Source: Bradyrhizobium nitroreducens (GTDB lineage: Bacteria; Pseudomonadota; Alphaproteobacteria; Rhizobiales; Xanthobacteraceae). From it: DNA of 64,000 nucleotides. Under the pieces are notes generated by a model. The model did not search any database. It saw only the letters and a list, made by a program, of their open reading frames with translations, and was not told the origin of the DNA. Position numbers and translations under genes: made by a program. The stretch spans positions 1,392,636 through 1,456,635 of the forward strand of contig NZ_LFJC01000003.1 in the NCBI RefSeq assembly GCF_002776695.1, read 5' to 3'. Below, piece after piece: positions 41,916-50,402 of the stretch (position 1 is its first letter; every line of letters begins with the position of its first letter).

Positions 41916-43550
41916 ATGGATTCGAGGATGAACAGCGTGAACGGGTCGGGTTTTGCTGCCAAGCCGGCGCGGCTTTGGCAGGTCGCCATTTTGACGGCGG
42001 CGGGTGCGATTGGCGCGACCAGCCAGGCAGACGCAGCATTCTATTATTGGACGGATTATTCTGACGGATCCTACTACGCCCGGCAGGACCGGCATCCCGA
42101 GATACCGCGCCAGAAGCCGCAGAAGCGCAGCGCGACCGGCAAGAAAGAGGTCGTCGCCGAGAAGGAAGCAGGCACCAAGCCGCAGGGGCCGCTGGTCATC
42201 GTCGTCTCGATCGAACGGCAGAAAGTCACCGTCTACGACAGCAACGGTGTGTTCGCGGAATCGCCGGTGTCGACGGGCATGAAGGGCCATTCGACGCCGA
42301 TGGGTGTGTTCAGCGTCATCCAGAAGCACAAATTCCACCACTCCAACATCTATAGCGGCGCGCCGATGCCGTATATGCAGCGGATCACCTGGTCCGGCGT
42401 CGCCATGCATGCCGGCGTGCTCCCGGGCTATCCGGCCTCGCACGGCTGCATCCGCATGCCGATGTCGTTCGCGATGAAGATGTGGAATTGGACCAAGATG
42501 GGCGCGCGCGTCATCGTCGCGCCCGGTGAGATGACGCCGCACAGCTTCTCCCATCCCCTGCTCGCCTCGTCGCGCGTGCCGCCGCAGCCCGCCGTCAGCC
42601 TTGAGCCGCAGACCAATGTCGGCGACAAGGCCGACAAGGGCGCCGCGGACACCAAAGCCGCCGACGCCAAGCCGGTCGAAACGAAGACCGCCAGCGCCGA
42701 CGGCGTGCTCGAGCTGCGCACCTCCGTCGGTCACACCGTGATGTCCGACGTGACCACGGGCAATGCGGCCGCCCACGAGGAAGCCGCAGCTCCAGCCGAC
42801 AAGGCCAAGACGGCCGAGGCATCCGATGCGGCCAAGCCCCAATCGGACGAAGCCGTCAAGCCGGCGAACGAGGACAAGCCCGCCGACAAGGTCGAGGCCG
42901 TCAAATCCGAGCCGGCCAAATCCGAGCCGACCAAGTCTGAACCGGTCAAGGCGGAAGCCGCGGAGTCCGCGAAGACACCCGATGCACGGGCACCTGCGGT
43001 CGCCGCCTCGCCCGAGCCGAAGAAAGACGAGAGCCGCGTCGCCGAACCGGCGCCGGCCGCAAAGCCGGACACACCCAAGCGGGCCGGCCAGATCGCCGTC
43101 TTCATCAGCCGCAAGGATTCCAAGCTCTACGTGCGGCAGAATTTTGCGCCGCTGTTCGAGGTCCCGATCACGATCGCCACGAGCGACCGGCCGCTCGGCA
43201 CGCATATCTTCACCGCCGAGCTCGACAAGACCGATACCAACGCCCTGCGTTGGTCGGTGGTGTCGCTGCCCGTCTCCGCCCGCTCCGCAGCACGCGAGGA
43301 CGACAGCCGCCTTACGCGCCGCAAGGGTGGCGTTGCCGTGATCCCTGTGGCCGCCAAGCCCGCGACTACCAAGCCCGTGGTCACGCCCGACAGTCCGGCC
43401 GAAGCCCTCGACCGCATCTCGATCCCCGCCGACACCATGGCGAAGATCAACGAGATGCTGACATCGGGCGGCTCCATCATCATCTCCGACCAGGGCATCA
43501 ACCAGGGCGAGACCGGCGAAGGCACCGACTTCATCGTCCGCCTGTACTAG
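41916..43550 (+). CDS. L,D-transpeptidase with C-terminal extension
   Basis: A 544-residue exported protein that cross-links peptidoglycan through 3-3 bonds. An N-terminal membrane or signal segment precedes a YkuD catalytic domain (about 90-200) with HAGVLPGYPASHGCIRMP: His165, His176, catalytic Cys178 and Arg180. A long Ala/Lys/Pro/Glu-rich linker (about 215-380, including repeats of KSEPAKSEPTKSEP) leads to a second domain, AGQIAVFISRKDSKLYVRQNFAPLFEVPI, resembling a YkuD half without the catalytic SHGC. The non-catalytic module may bind peptidoglycan. Confidence 0.9.
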   Translation: MDSRMNSVNGSGFAAKPARLWQVAILTAAGAIGATSQADAAFYYWTDYSDGSYYARQDRHPEIPRQKPQKRSATGKKEVVAEKEAGTKPQGPLVIVVSIERQKVTVYDSNGVFAESPVSTGMKGHSTPMGVFSVIQKHKFHHSNIYSGAPMPYMQRITWSGVAMHAGVLPGYPASHGCIRMPMSFAMKMWNWTKMGARVIVAPGEMTPHSFSHPLLASSRVPPQPAVSLEPQTNVGDKADKGAADTKAADAKPVETKTASADGVLELRTSVGHTVMSDVTTGNAAAHEEAAAPADKAKTAEASDAAKPQSDEAVKPANEDKPADKVEAVKSEPAKSEPTKSEPVKAEAAESAKTPDARAPAVAASPEPKKDESRVAEPAPAAKPDTPKRAGQIAVFISRKDSKLYVRQNFAPLFEVPITIATSDRPLGTHIFTAELDKTDTNALRWSVVSLPVSARSAAREDDSRLTRRKGGVAVIPVAAKPATTKPVVTPDSPAEALDRISIPADTMAKINEMLTSGGSIIISDQGINQGETGEGTDFIVRLY

Positions 43551-43641
43551 CCGCTTGACCGGCGCCCGATAACGCGGTGTTGACGAGGCGCCTCGCAGCC
43601 GCGGAGTAACATGCCCCTTGGATCATTTCGGGGGACGCGTC

Positions 43642-44211
43642 ATGATGAATCGCAGGTCCGTGCTCACCGCGATGCTGGCCGGCACGCTGGCGCCGGCAAC
43701 GCGTGCGTTGGCCGAGAATGGCATGAGCCGGATCCCGGCCTATGCCTTCTCCTTCCCCGCCTTGTCCGGTGACGACATCCGTCTGGCCGCGTTCACCGGC
43801 AAGCCGCTGCTGGTAGTCAACACCGCCTCGCTCTGTGGCTACACGCCGCAATATGCCGGCCTGCAGGAGATCTGGAACGAGTTTCGCGAACGCGGGCTCA
43901 CCGTGATCGGCGTACCCTCGAATGATTTCGGCGGTCAGGAGCCCGGCGGCACCAGCGAGATCACGCAGACGGCGCACCACCAATATGGTGTTACCTTTCC
44001 GATCACGGCCAAGGCGGTCGTGGTCGGCGCGAAGGCGCATCCTTTCTACAAATGGGCGGCCGAGGCTCGCCCCCGCGAAGTTCCGCGCTGGAACTTCCAC
44101 AAATACCTGATCGGCCGCGACGGCTATATCGCCGAGGTCTTTCCATCCGCGATCGAGCCGGCCGACACACGGGTCAAGACGGCCATCGCCAAGGCGCTGG
44201 CCGACAGCTGA
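43642..44211 (+). CDS. Glutathione peroxidase family protein (exported)
   Basis: A 189-residue thioredoxin-fold peroxidase. MMNRRSVLTAMLAGTLAPATRALA is a signal peptide, so the protein is periplasmic. The catalytic Cys is Cys65 in NTASLCGYTPQYAGLQ (a Cys, not selenocysteine), with Gln in PSNDFGGQEPG and Trp/Asn in RWNFHKYLIGRDG. It would reduce peroxides, probably with thioredoxin-type donors rather than glutathione in the periplasm. Confidence 0.93.
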   Translation: MMNRRSVLTAMLAGTLAPATRALAENGMSRIPAYAFSFPALSGDDIRLAAFTGKPLLVVNTASLCGYTPQYAGLQEIWNEFRERGLTVIGVPSNDFGGQEPGGTSEITQTAHHQYGVTFPITAKAVVVGAKAHPFYKWAAEARPREVPRWNFHKYLIGRDGYIAEVFPSAIEPADTRVKTAIAKALADS

Positions 44212-44374
44212 TGCTCGGGGCTCAACGCGGTTGGGCACAATTGTGGCGGGGCGCCAAACAGCCGTTGCAATGGCGAGGGCCCACCATCTAGGCTAGGATC
44301 GTTTGGGGCAGGATGGTTTTGCCGGAGGCGAAAAGCCACGGCGGAACAACGGGATCAATCTCGAGGACAACACC

Positions 44375-45397
44375 ATGCGTGTGGCGGCAGGACTGATTTT
44401 GGCAAGCGCGATGTCGGTTGCGATGACCGGCGCAGCATGGTCGCAGACCCCGGCGAAGCCCGCAGCTGCGACGCAAGCCGCACCGGCGGCGACGCCGGCC
44501 GCAGCAACGCCGGCTGCAGCTCCTGCAGCCGCTCCCGCGGCAGCCGCCGCGCCCGCAGGCTTCGTCAACCCGCCCCCGCCCAAGCAGGCGCCGCAACCGG
44601 CGCGCGCGGCCTGCACTACGCAAGGCGCGCTCGGCGTCGCCCGCACCGTCGAGATCGACACCACGGGCGGTCCCGGGTTCGGTTTCGAGCATTTCAAGGA
44701 GCTCGACTTCCTGCGCGACAAGGAGGTCGTGCTGACCTTCGACGACGGCCCCTGGCCGAAGAACACGCCCGCGGTGCTGAAGGCGCTCGCCGACGAATGC
44801 ACCACCGGCATCTTCTTCTCGATCGGCAAGCACGCGACCTACGAGCCGGAGATCCTCAAGCAGGTCTACGCCGCCGGCCATACCGTGGGCACCCACACCT
44901 GGTCGCACGCCAACCTCAACAACAAGAAGCTCACCGAGGCACAGCGCAAGGAAGAGATCGAGAAGGGCCTCTCCGCAGTGAAGTGGGCGCTCGGCGGCAT
45001 CTCGCCCTCACCGTTCTTCCGCTTCCCGGCGCTGCAGCATCCGCCGGAAATGGTCACCTATCTCGGCAACCGCAACACCGCGATCTTCTCCTGCGACATC
45101 GACTCCTTCGACTTCAAGGCCTCGAAACCCGAGAAGGTGGTCGAAACCGTGATGAAGAAGCTCGACAGCAAGGGCAAGGGCATCATCCTGATGCACGACT
45201 TCCAGAAGCACACTGCTGAAGCCCTGCCCGAACTGCTCAAGCGCCTCAAGGCCGGGGGCTACAAGGTGGTGGCGATGCGCGCCAAATTCCCGGCCTCGTC
45301 GCTGCCCGAATACGACCAAGAATTGCTCAAGGACGCCAAGCTGCCGACGGTGAGCCAGCGCCCGGTGAATTCCGTGGTGACGACCGTTTCCGAATAG
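44375..45397 (+). CDS. Polysaccharide deacetylase family protein
   Basis: A 340-residue exported protein: signal peptide ending MTGAAWS, an Ala/Pro-rich linker (about 30-85) and a NodB-homology domain with the first metal motif LTFDDGPWPKNTP and the second HTWSHANLNN. The RFPALQ and IILMHDF segments complete the active site. It could remove N- or O-acetyl groups from peptidoglycan or an exopolysaccharide. The following gene starts only seven bases after the stop, so they are probably co-transcribed. Confidence 0.9.
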   Translation: MRVAAGLILASAMSVAMTGAAWSQTPAKPAAATQAAPAATPAAATPAAAPAAAPAAAAAPAGFVNPPPPKQAPQPARAACTTQGALGVARTVEIDTTGGPGFGFEHFKELDFLRDKEVVLTFDDGPWPKNTPAVLKALADECTTGIFFSIGKHATYEPEILKQVYAAGHTVGTHTWSHANLNNKKLTEAQRKEEIEKGLSAVKWALGGISPSPFFRFPALQHPPEMVTYLGNRNTAIFSCDIDSFDFKASKPEKVVETVMKKLDSKGKGIILMHDFQKHTAEALPELLKRLKAGGYKVVAMRAKFPASSLPEYDQELLKDAKLPTVSQRPVNSVVTTVSE

Positions 45398-45404
45398 ACG
45401 GCAA

Positions 45405-45968
45405 TTGTCTTTCCGTATCGAAGGTTACGTCATCGTCTCGGCGGACGGCATGCTCGCCGACGCCGGCCATGTCATGCCGGACAGCCTGAAGTTCGAGGGC
45501 GACAAGCTGTTCTTCGAGCAGGCGCTCGATCGCGCGGCGCTGATCGTGCACGGCCGCAATTCGCATGAGCAGCAGCCGAACTCGCCGAAGCGCAAGCGGC
45601 TGATCCTGACCCGCAAGATCAAGGCGCTCACCGTCGATCCGGAGATGCCGAACGCTACGCTGTGGAATCCGGAACATGCGAGCTTCGAGCAGGCCTGCGC
45701 CTTTGCCGACGTCGCCTCCGGCATGGTCGCCATCATCGGCGGCCCCGCCGTGTTCGAGATCTTCATGGACCGCTACGATACGTTCTGGCTGTCGGAAGCG
45801 CCGCATGTGCGCCTGCCCGGCGGCGAAGGCTGTTTCGTCGGCGTGCCCGAACAGACGCCGCACGAGGTGCTGTCGTCGCACGGGATGAAGCCGGATGCGC
45901 CCTATCTGCTCGACGCGGCGCATGGGGTGACCGTGACGCCGTGGCGCCCGGCCGGGGGCTCCACCTAA
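45405..45968 (+). CDS. Dihydrofolate reductase family protein
   Basis: A 187-residue protein of the RibD/DHFR-like fold: IEGYVIVSADGMLADAGHVMPDSLKF, ALIVHGRNSHEQQ, FADVASGMVAIIGGPAVFEIFMDRYDTFWLSEAP. The start must be TTG at 45405: an in-frame stop lies at 45378 and no ATG or GTG occurs before the domain begins. True DHFR activity is not certain since several motif residues differ. Seven bases after the deacetylase stop. Confidence 0.82.
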   Translation: MSFRIEGYVIVSADGMLADAGHVMPDSLKFEGDKLFFEQALDRAALIVHGRNSHEQQPNSPKRKRLILTRKIKALTVDPEMPNATLWNPEHASFEQACAFADVASGMVAIIGGPAVFEIFMDRYDTFWLSEAPHVRLPGGEGCFVGVPEQTPHEVLSSHGMKPDAPYLLDAAHGVTVTPWRPAGGST

Positions 45969-45972
45969 AAAC

Positions 45973-45996
45973 GCGAAAACAACCCCATGCACAGTA
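45973..45996 (-). repeat. 24-bp dispersed repeat, copy 2
   Basis: The reverse complement is identical to 22400-22423 over all 24 bases. It lies just past the DHFR-family gene, in an intergenic region, and gives rise to short spurious frames on both strands. Confidence 0.75.
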
Positions 45997-46148
45997 CCGG
46001 CATTTCGATACCGCTACGTATCCTGCCGTTTCGTTGTGCATAAACCGGCGCGTCGCCGGCCACCGCAGCGCCGGCGGTCGGCGTCTGCCGCGCGTCGGCA
46101 AGACGCAAGCAGCGCGCACCAACCCGCCTCCCGCGTCCGGATTGATCG

Positions 46149-46601
46149 CTACACATCCCCGTAGGCCGCTTCCGCCGGACGCGTGGTGCGGCCGTATCCC
46201 ATCAGCATGAACAACGCGCCGATGATCGAGAGGTTCTTCAGCGCGTCGACCACCATTTTCGCATTGTCGGGCGGTGCCTGATTCCAGAAATCATCGAACA
46301 GCACGGTCGCCACCGCGACGTAGATGATCATCAGCATCGCAAAGAACCGCGCGCCGAAATTCAGTGCGATCATCAGGCCTGCGATGATCTCGAGCCCGCC
46401 GACCGCGATCGCCAGCAGTTGCGGCGTGGTCATGGCAGTCGCCGTCTCGATCTGCTTGGCGTAGGGCGCGACAACGTCGGGCACCACGACCTTGGTGGCA
46501 ATGAAATCGGCCGTCGCCTGGATGGCAAAGAGCTTGGTCGCGCCCGTGTAGATGAACAGCACGGCGAACAGGATCCGCCCGAAAGTCACGAACGCTGGCA
46601 T
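46149..46601 (-). CDS. DoxX family membrane protein
   Basis: A 150-residue integral membrane protein with four hydrophobic helices: FVTFGRILFAVLFIYTGATKL, LLAIAVGGLEIIAGLMIAL, FFAMLMIIYVAVATVLFDD and LSIIGALFMLMGY. This is the DoxX/DoxD-like layout. Members have been linked to oxidative-stress or thiosulfate functions in other organisms, but not shown here. The ATG at 46601 fits the MPAFVTFGRIL start. Confidence 0.9.
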   Translation of the reverse strand: MPAFVTFGRILFAVLFIYTGATKLFAIQATADFIATKVVVPDVVAPYAKQIETATAMTTPQLLAIAVGGLEIIAGLMIALNFGARFFAMLMIIYVAVATVLFDDFWNQAPPDNAKMVVDALKNLSIIGALFMLMGYGRTTRPAEAAYGDV

Positions 46602-46837
46602 GATCGGCCTCTTGGCAAAGCTTAAGGGCGGGACGCTGACGGGATTATGAAGAGTCCGCCTGAGGTTTACAAACGTGTAAATTACGACGTGCAAGCAAAT
46701 CAACGGGACAAGGCACACGAACCTCCCTCCCCTTGTGGGAGGAGGGCTCGCCGGCAGCGGCGAGACGGCGAGTCGCTGTCTCCACGAATGGCTGTCGCCA
46801 TGTCGATTCGCGGAGATATCCCCTGGAGCGCCTCATC

Positions 46838-49267
46838 CTAGTTCGGACTGTCGATCTGGCGCCTGATCTCCCCGATTAACGCCGCCAGAGTCCGATCCTC
46901 CGGCGTGATGACCGCGAGCATTTCGGCGTAGCCCAGCGCCGCCTTTGCATCGCCGGCCGCGCGGCTGAATGAAACCAGGGCCGACAGCACGTCCCTGTTG
47001 TTGCGATGACTTTTCAGAGCCTCGTTCAGAACCTTCATTGCCTCGTCGGCCCGCCCGCCGGAATGCAGCGCCACGGCGTAGACATAGGCGTAGCGCGGGC
47101 GACCCGGCTCCAGTTCGGCTGCTCTGCGCAACTCGGCGAGCGCCTGGTCCGGCCGCTTCAGCCGGGTCAAGGTCAGGCCGAGCGCATGATGCGCGGCCGC
47201 GTCGGCGGGTGAAGTTGCAATCGCTCGGCGGAGAACAGCTTCTCCGTCGCCGTCGCGACCGGTCTGGCGATAGAGGTCAGCCAGATTGACCGCGGCCGTC
47301 GCATATTGCGGGCTGATCCTGAGGGCTGACTTGTACTCGATCTCCGCATCCCCGGTCTGGCCGCGCAGGGCGAGGAAATTTCCAAGGGCGGTGCGAGCCT
47401 CGGGGCGTTCGGCGTTGGCACGCTGCGCCGCGACAAATTCCCCTGCCGCCTTATCAAAGTGGGCGCGATCGCGTGCCGGCTGGCTTGCAGTCGGAACGGG
47501 TGCGAGCAGCGAGGCCGCCCTGATCCGCACCCCACGCACGGGATCGACGAGCAGCGGCGAGGCCAGCGGCCAAATCTGGCTGGTGGGCACGGATTCCAGC
47601 ATGTCCAGAGCTCCGATCCGCACCATGGGATCGGGATCGGCCAAGCCTTCCCGGGCGGTCGCAAGATTCGCAGGAGAGATGCGGGAGGCGAGTTCGTCGA
47701 GTGCACTCGCGCGCGCCACGGCCGGTGCGATCTTGTCTGCCGCCAAGACGCTAAGCAGCGCGGCGGCGTCGGCCTGGTCGCTGTGCGCTGCACGGAAGGC
47801 CGGCCCATAGGTCTGGAAACCCTTCCGGTCGGGCCCGAACCATTGTTCGACCGCGGCGGCGGCCCATTGGGCCGGCTTGTCGCTATGGCAGTCGTTGCAT
47901 GCGTTCGGAGTTTCCAGCTTGATCGAAAGATCGGGTCGCGGAACGCGGAAGGCGTGATCGTGACGTGGGTCGATCACCATATAGGTGCGCGACGGCATGT
48001 GGCACGACATGCAGGTCGGCGCCCGATCGACGTTGACGTGATGGCGATGCTTCGCATCAGCATATTTTTCGGACGCATGGCATTGCAGGCAGACGCCCTC
48101 GCCGGAGACTCGGAGCTTTGCGCTGTGCGGCTCGTGACAATCGCTGCAGGTGACGCCGGCGGCAAACATCTTGCTCTGCTTGAACGGCGTATAGTTATAG
48201 GGTTCCTCCCCATCGCGGATCTGGCCATCGACATGATAGGTGGTCCGCGTCAGCGCCTCGACGACATGCGTCTGGGACAGCGACTGACCTGGTACCCAAT
48301 CCTCGCTGAAGCCGGCGCGGCGCGCGTGGCATAACCCGCATGTCTCGACCTCCTTTCGCAGCGTGGCCGGCGCGGCCGAACGCTTCGCATTTCCGCTTTG
48401 CGGATCGATCGGCCAAGTGGCGCTCAGCCGTTCGTCGAACCGAACCAGCAATCCCTTGCTCGAATCCTCACGCTTGCCAAACGGCCACCAGCTCTGCTGG
48501 CTCCGCGCCCAGGCTGCGTGAGTGGAGCCCTGTCCATGACAGGCCTCGCAGCCGACGCTGATGTCCGCCCATGTGGTCGCGAAGCGATCCGTCGCGGCGT
48601 CGTAGTGCTTGCGCAGACCGGTCGAGTGGCACTCCGCGCACATGAAATTCCAGTTCTGGTTCAGCTTGGTCCAATGCAGGACGTCGTCGTGCTTGATCGC
48701 TTCATCGGGATGGAGATGAAACCAGCGTTGGCCGCCCTTCCCTTGCGGTCGGCTATCCCAGGCGAGTGACAAGGCCTGAATTCGCCCATCTGGAAATTCG
48801 ACCAGGTATTGCTGCAGCGGCTCGACGCCGAAGGTGTATTTCACCTCGAACGTGGCCAGCTCGCCGTCGGAGCCGTCGGTCTCGATCATGAATCTTCCGT
48901 CATCGCGGAAAAAGCGCGAATGCACGCCGAAATGGTCGAGGCTCTTGTCGTTGAAATCGCCGAGCACGGTCTTGTCCGTCGCATGCGCCATCGCGGCCTT
49001 GTGCTGCGACATGTCCCACAGTTTGGCTTCGGCCTGGTGGCAGCCGGCGCAGGCTTGGCTGCCGACATAGGTTGCGACGGATGTGGCTGGCGCTTCCGAC
49101 GTTGGCCCACTGATGCCGGGAAGGAGGAAAGCGAGACCTAGACCGAGGATGGCTGCAACTGCGCCGACGGTCACAATCCAGAGATGGCGCTTCGACGAGA
49201 GGATGGCTTCTGACGTGCCGCCGGCAGCTCGTGCAGCCCCGGCCAGCGAGGCGCCACCGGCAGCCAT
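46838..49267 (-). CDS. Octahaem cytochrome c fused to HEAT and TPR repeats
   Basis: About 809 residues. After an N-terminal anchor (RHLWIVTVGAVAAILGLGLAFLLPG), residues 70-430 carry eight CxxCH haem sites: CAGCH, CAECH, CEACH, CGLCH, CSDCH, CLQCH, CMSCH and CNDCH. The spacing resembles multihaem cytochromes of the c554/NrfA-like superfamily. The C-terminal half holds a HEAT-like segment (DPMVRIGALDMLESVP, DPVRGVRIRAASLLAP) then about five TPRs (AATAVNLADLYRQTGRDGDGEAVLRRAIAT). It is a probable periplasmic redox protein on a scaffold. The ATG at 49267 is preferred; a TTG at 49330 would add 21 residues. Confidence 0.88.
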   Translation of the reverse strand: MAAGGASLAGAARAAGGTSEAILSSKRHLWIVTVGAVAAILGLGLAFLLPGISGPTSEAPATSVATYVGSQACAGCHQAEAKLWDMSQHKAAMAHATDKTVLGDFNDKSLDHFGVHSRFFRDDGRFMIETDGSDGELATFEVKYTFGVEPLQQYLVEFPDGRIQALSLAWDSRPQGKGGQRWFHLHPDEAIKHDDVLHWTKLNQNWNFMCAECHSTGLRKHYDAATDRFATTWADISVGCEACHGQGSTHAAWARSQQSWWPFGKREDSSKGLLVRFDERLSATWPIDPQSGNAKRSAAPATLRKEVETCGLCHARRAGFSEDWVPGQSLSQTHVVEALTRTTYHVDGQIRDGEEPYNYTPFKQSKMFAAGVTCSDCHEPHSAKLRVSGEGVCLQCHASEKYADAKHRHHVNVDRAPTCMSCHMPSRTYMVIDPRHDHAFRVPRPDLSIKLETPNACNDCHSDKPAQWAAAAVEQWFGPDRKGFQTYGPAFRAAHSDQADAAALLSVLAADKIAPAVARASALDELASRISPANLATAREGLADPDPMVRIGALDMLESVPTSQIWPLASPLLVDPVRGVRIRAASLLAPVPTASQPARDRAHFDKAAGEFVAAQRANAERPEARTALGNFLALRGQTGDAEIEYKSALRISPQYATAAVNLADLYRQTGRDGDGEAVLRRAIATSPADAAAHHALGLTLTRLKRPDQALAELRRAAELEPGRPRYAYVYAVALHSGGRADEAMKVLNEALKSHRNNRDVLSALVSFSRAAGDAKAALGYAEMLAVITPEDRTLAALIGEIRRQIDSPN

Positions 49268-49462
49268 TTTCCGTGATCCAGCTTTGGTGCGGGATTTCCG
49301 TCGTTTGCCTGCCAACGACAGCCCCCTCAACGCTCGCCAAGTGGCGATCGAGCACCCTGCATCGGGATCGCCGCACGTATGATCGGCCGCCTTATCATCA
49401 AGTCAAGGAGCAAATCTCGGATCAAAAGTGTCTCGGCCAGCGCGGCGTCGCGTCCTGCAGCC

Positions 49463-49834
49463 TCATTTCTTATTCCGGTTCTTGCTGGCGCCTCTGAGAG
49501 CGGTCGCGGGGGCGAGCGATTTGGCGAGGTCTGTCATTTGCATGCACGTCAGCAGGTCGACGTAACTATCGCTTCCGCCCGCGGTCGCTTCGCCTACGCA
49601 CTGATTTCTGATCTGATCGGAATTGGCCAGCCAAACGGAAGCCAGTTGCTGTTGCGCTGCATCCTCATCGCGCATGCAATCGTCGTAGGACTGGGCCAGA
49701 TCCAGGCCCATCGCCTTGTCGGTTGCGACGGTCGCCTTACAGGTGGCCTCGACATTGAGCTTCGGTACGCGATCGCTTACGGGGGTCACCAATTGACCTC
49801 CAAGCATCGCCAAAGACAGCAGTGCAATCTTCAT
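49463..49834 (-). CDS. Hypothetical exported protein
   Basis: A 123-residue protein with a short hydrophobic start (MKIALLSLAMLGGQLVTPV) that may be a signal peptide, followed by a Cys-containing region (VEATCKATVATDKAMGLDLAQSYDDCMRDEDAAQQQL, DQIRNQCVGEATAGGSDSYVDLLTCMQMTDLAKS). Four Cys suggest two disulfides. No family recognised. Confidence 0.7.
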   Translation of the reverse strand: MKIALLSLAMLGGQLVTPVSDRVPKLNVEATCKATVATDKAMGLDLAQSYDDCMRDEDAAQQQLASVWLANSDQIRNQCVGEATAGGSDSYVDLLTCMQMTDLAKSLAPATALRGASKNRNKK

Positions 49835-49885
49835 GACGTCTTTCTCCCAACAGCCCTGATGATTGATATCGGAGTCTTGGGGCCC

Positions 49886-50146
49886 TCAACGCCTGCCGAC
49901 GCGGTTCACGGGACCGCCACGATTCATCGGCGTTCCGGCCCGCACTCCAACGCCCGGTGCACCGACGCCGGGGGCAACTACGGCTCGTGCAACCGGCCGC
50001 GGCCGCAGCACGACGCCGGGCCTGACGATGCAGCCGACGGGATACTCGACATATTGACAGTATACGACCGCAGCGGCCTTTTCGGTGCTCGCGGCCAAGA
50101 ATCCAGCGGTTGCCAGAACAGCAGCTAACGCAATTGAGGACTTCAT
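49886..50146 (-). CDS. Small exported proline/valine/arginine-rich protein
   Basis: An 86-residue protein: signal peptide MKSSIALAAVLATAGFLAAS, a short Cys-containing motif (YCQYVEYPVGCIVRPG) then a low-complexity tail rich in RPxA and APGVG repeats. The ATG at 50146 fits the signal; an upstream start would add 41 residues. Such proteins are common in Bradyrhizobium, with no known role. Confidence 0.7.
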   Translation of the reverse strand: MKSSIALAAVLATAGFLAASTEKAAAVVYCQYVEYPVGCIVRPGVVLRPRPVARAVVAPGVGAPGVGVRAGTPMNRGGPVNRVGRR

Positions 50147-50402
50147 ATTGGCCTCCCTCGTTTCGGAATGGCCAAGGTGGTCCCTTAAGTCGAGCTGCGT
50201 CTTGATGCAGCTCAATCGCAGTTGGACGCCGAGCGCTGACAAGATCGCTCGCAATTGCGGGCGGTCCACTCTGCGAACACGTCAGTGATGCTGATGCAAA
50301 TGATTCCTGTACTCCTTGCCGCGTTGATGTGAATCAAACCCCAATCCTGCAACGGCTGCAATGCTGTACGATGCGCACGTTTCATGCGGGGAGCATTTCA
50401 CC

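Noticed and set aside
46725..46790. Short hairpin CTCCCTCCCCTTGTGGGAGGAG upstream of the DoxX gene, considered as a terminator
   Set aside because: The stem is short, no T-run follows on either strand, and it does not sit past the end of a gene in a useful position.
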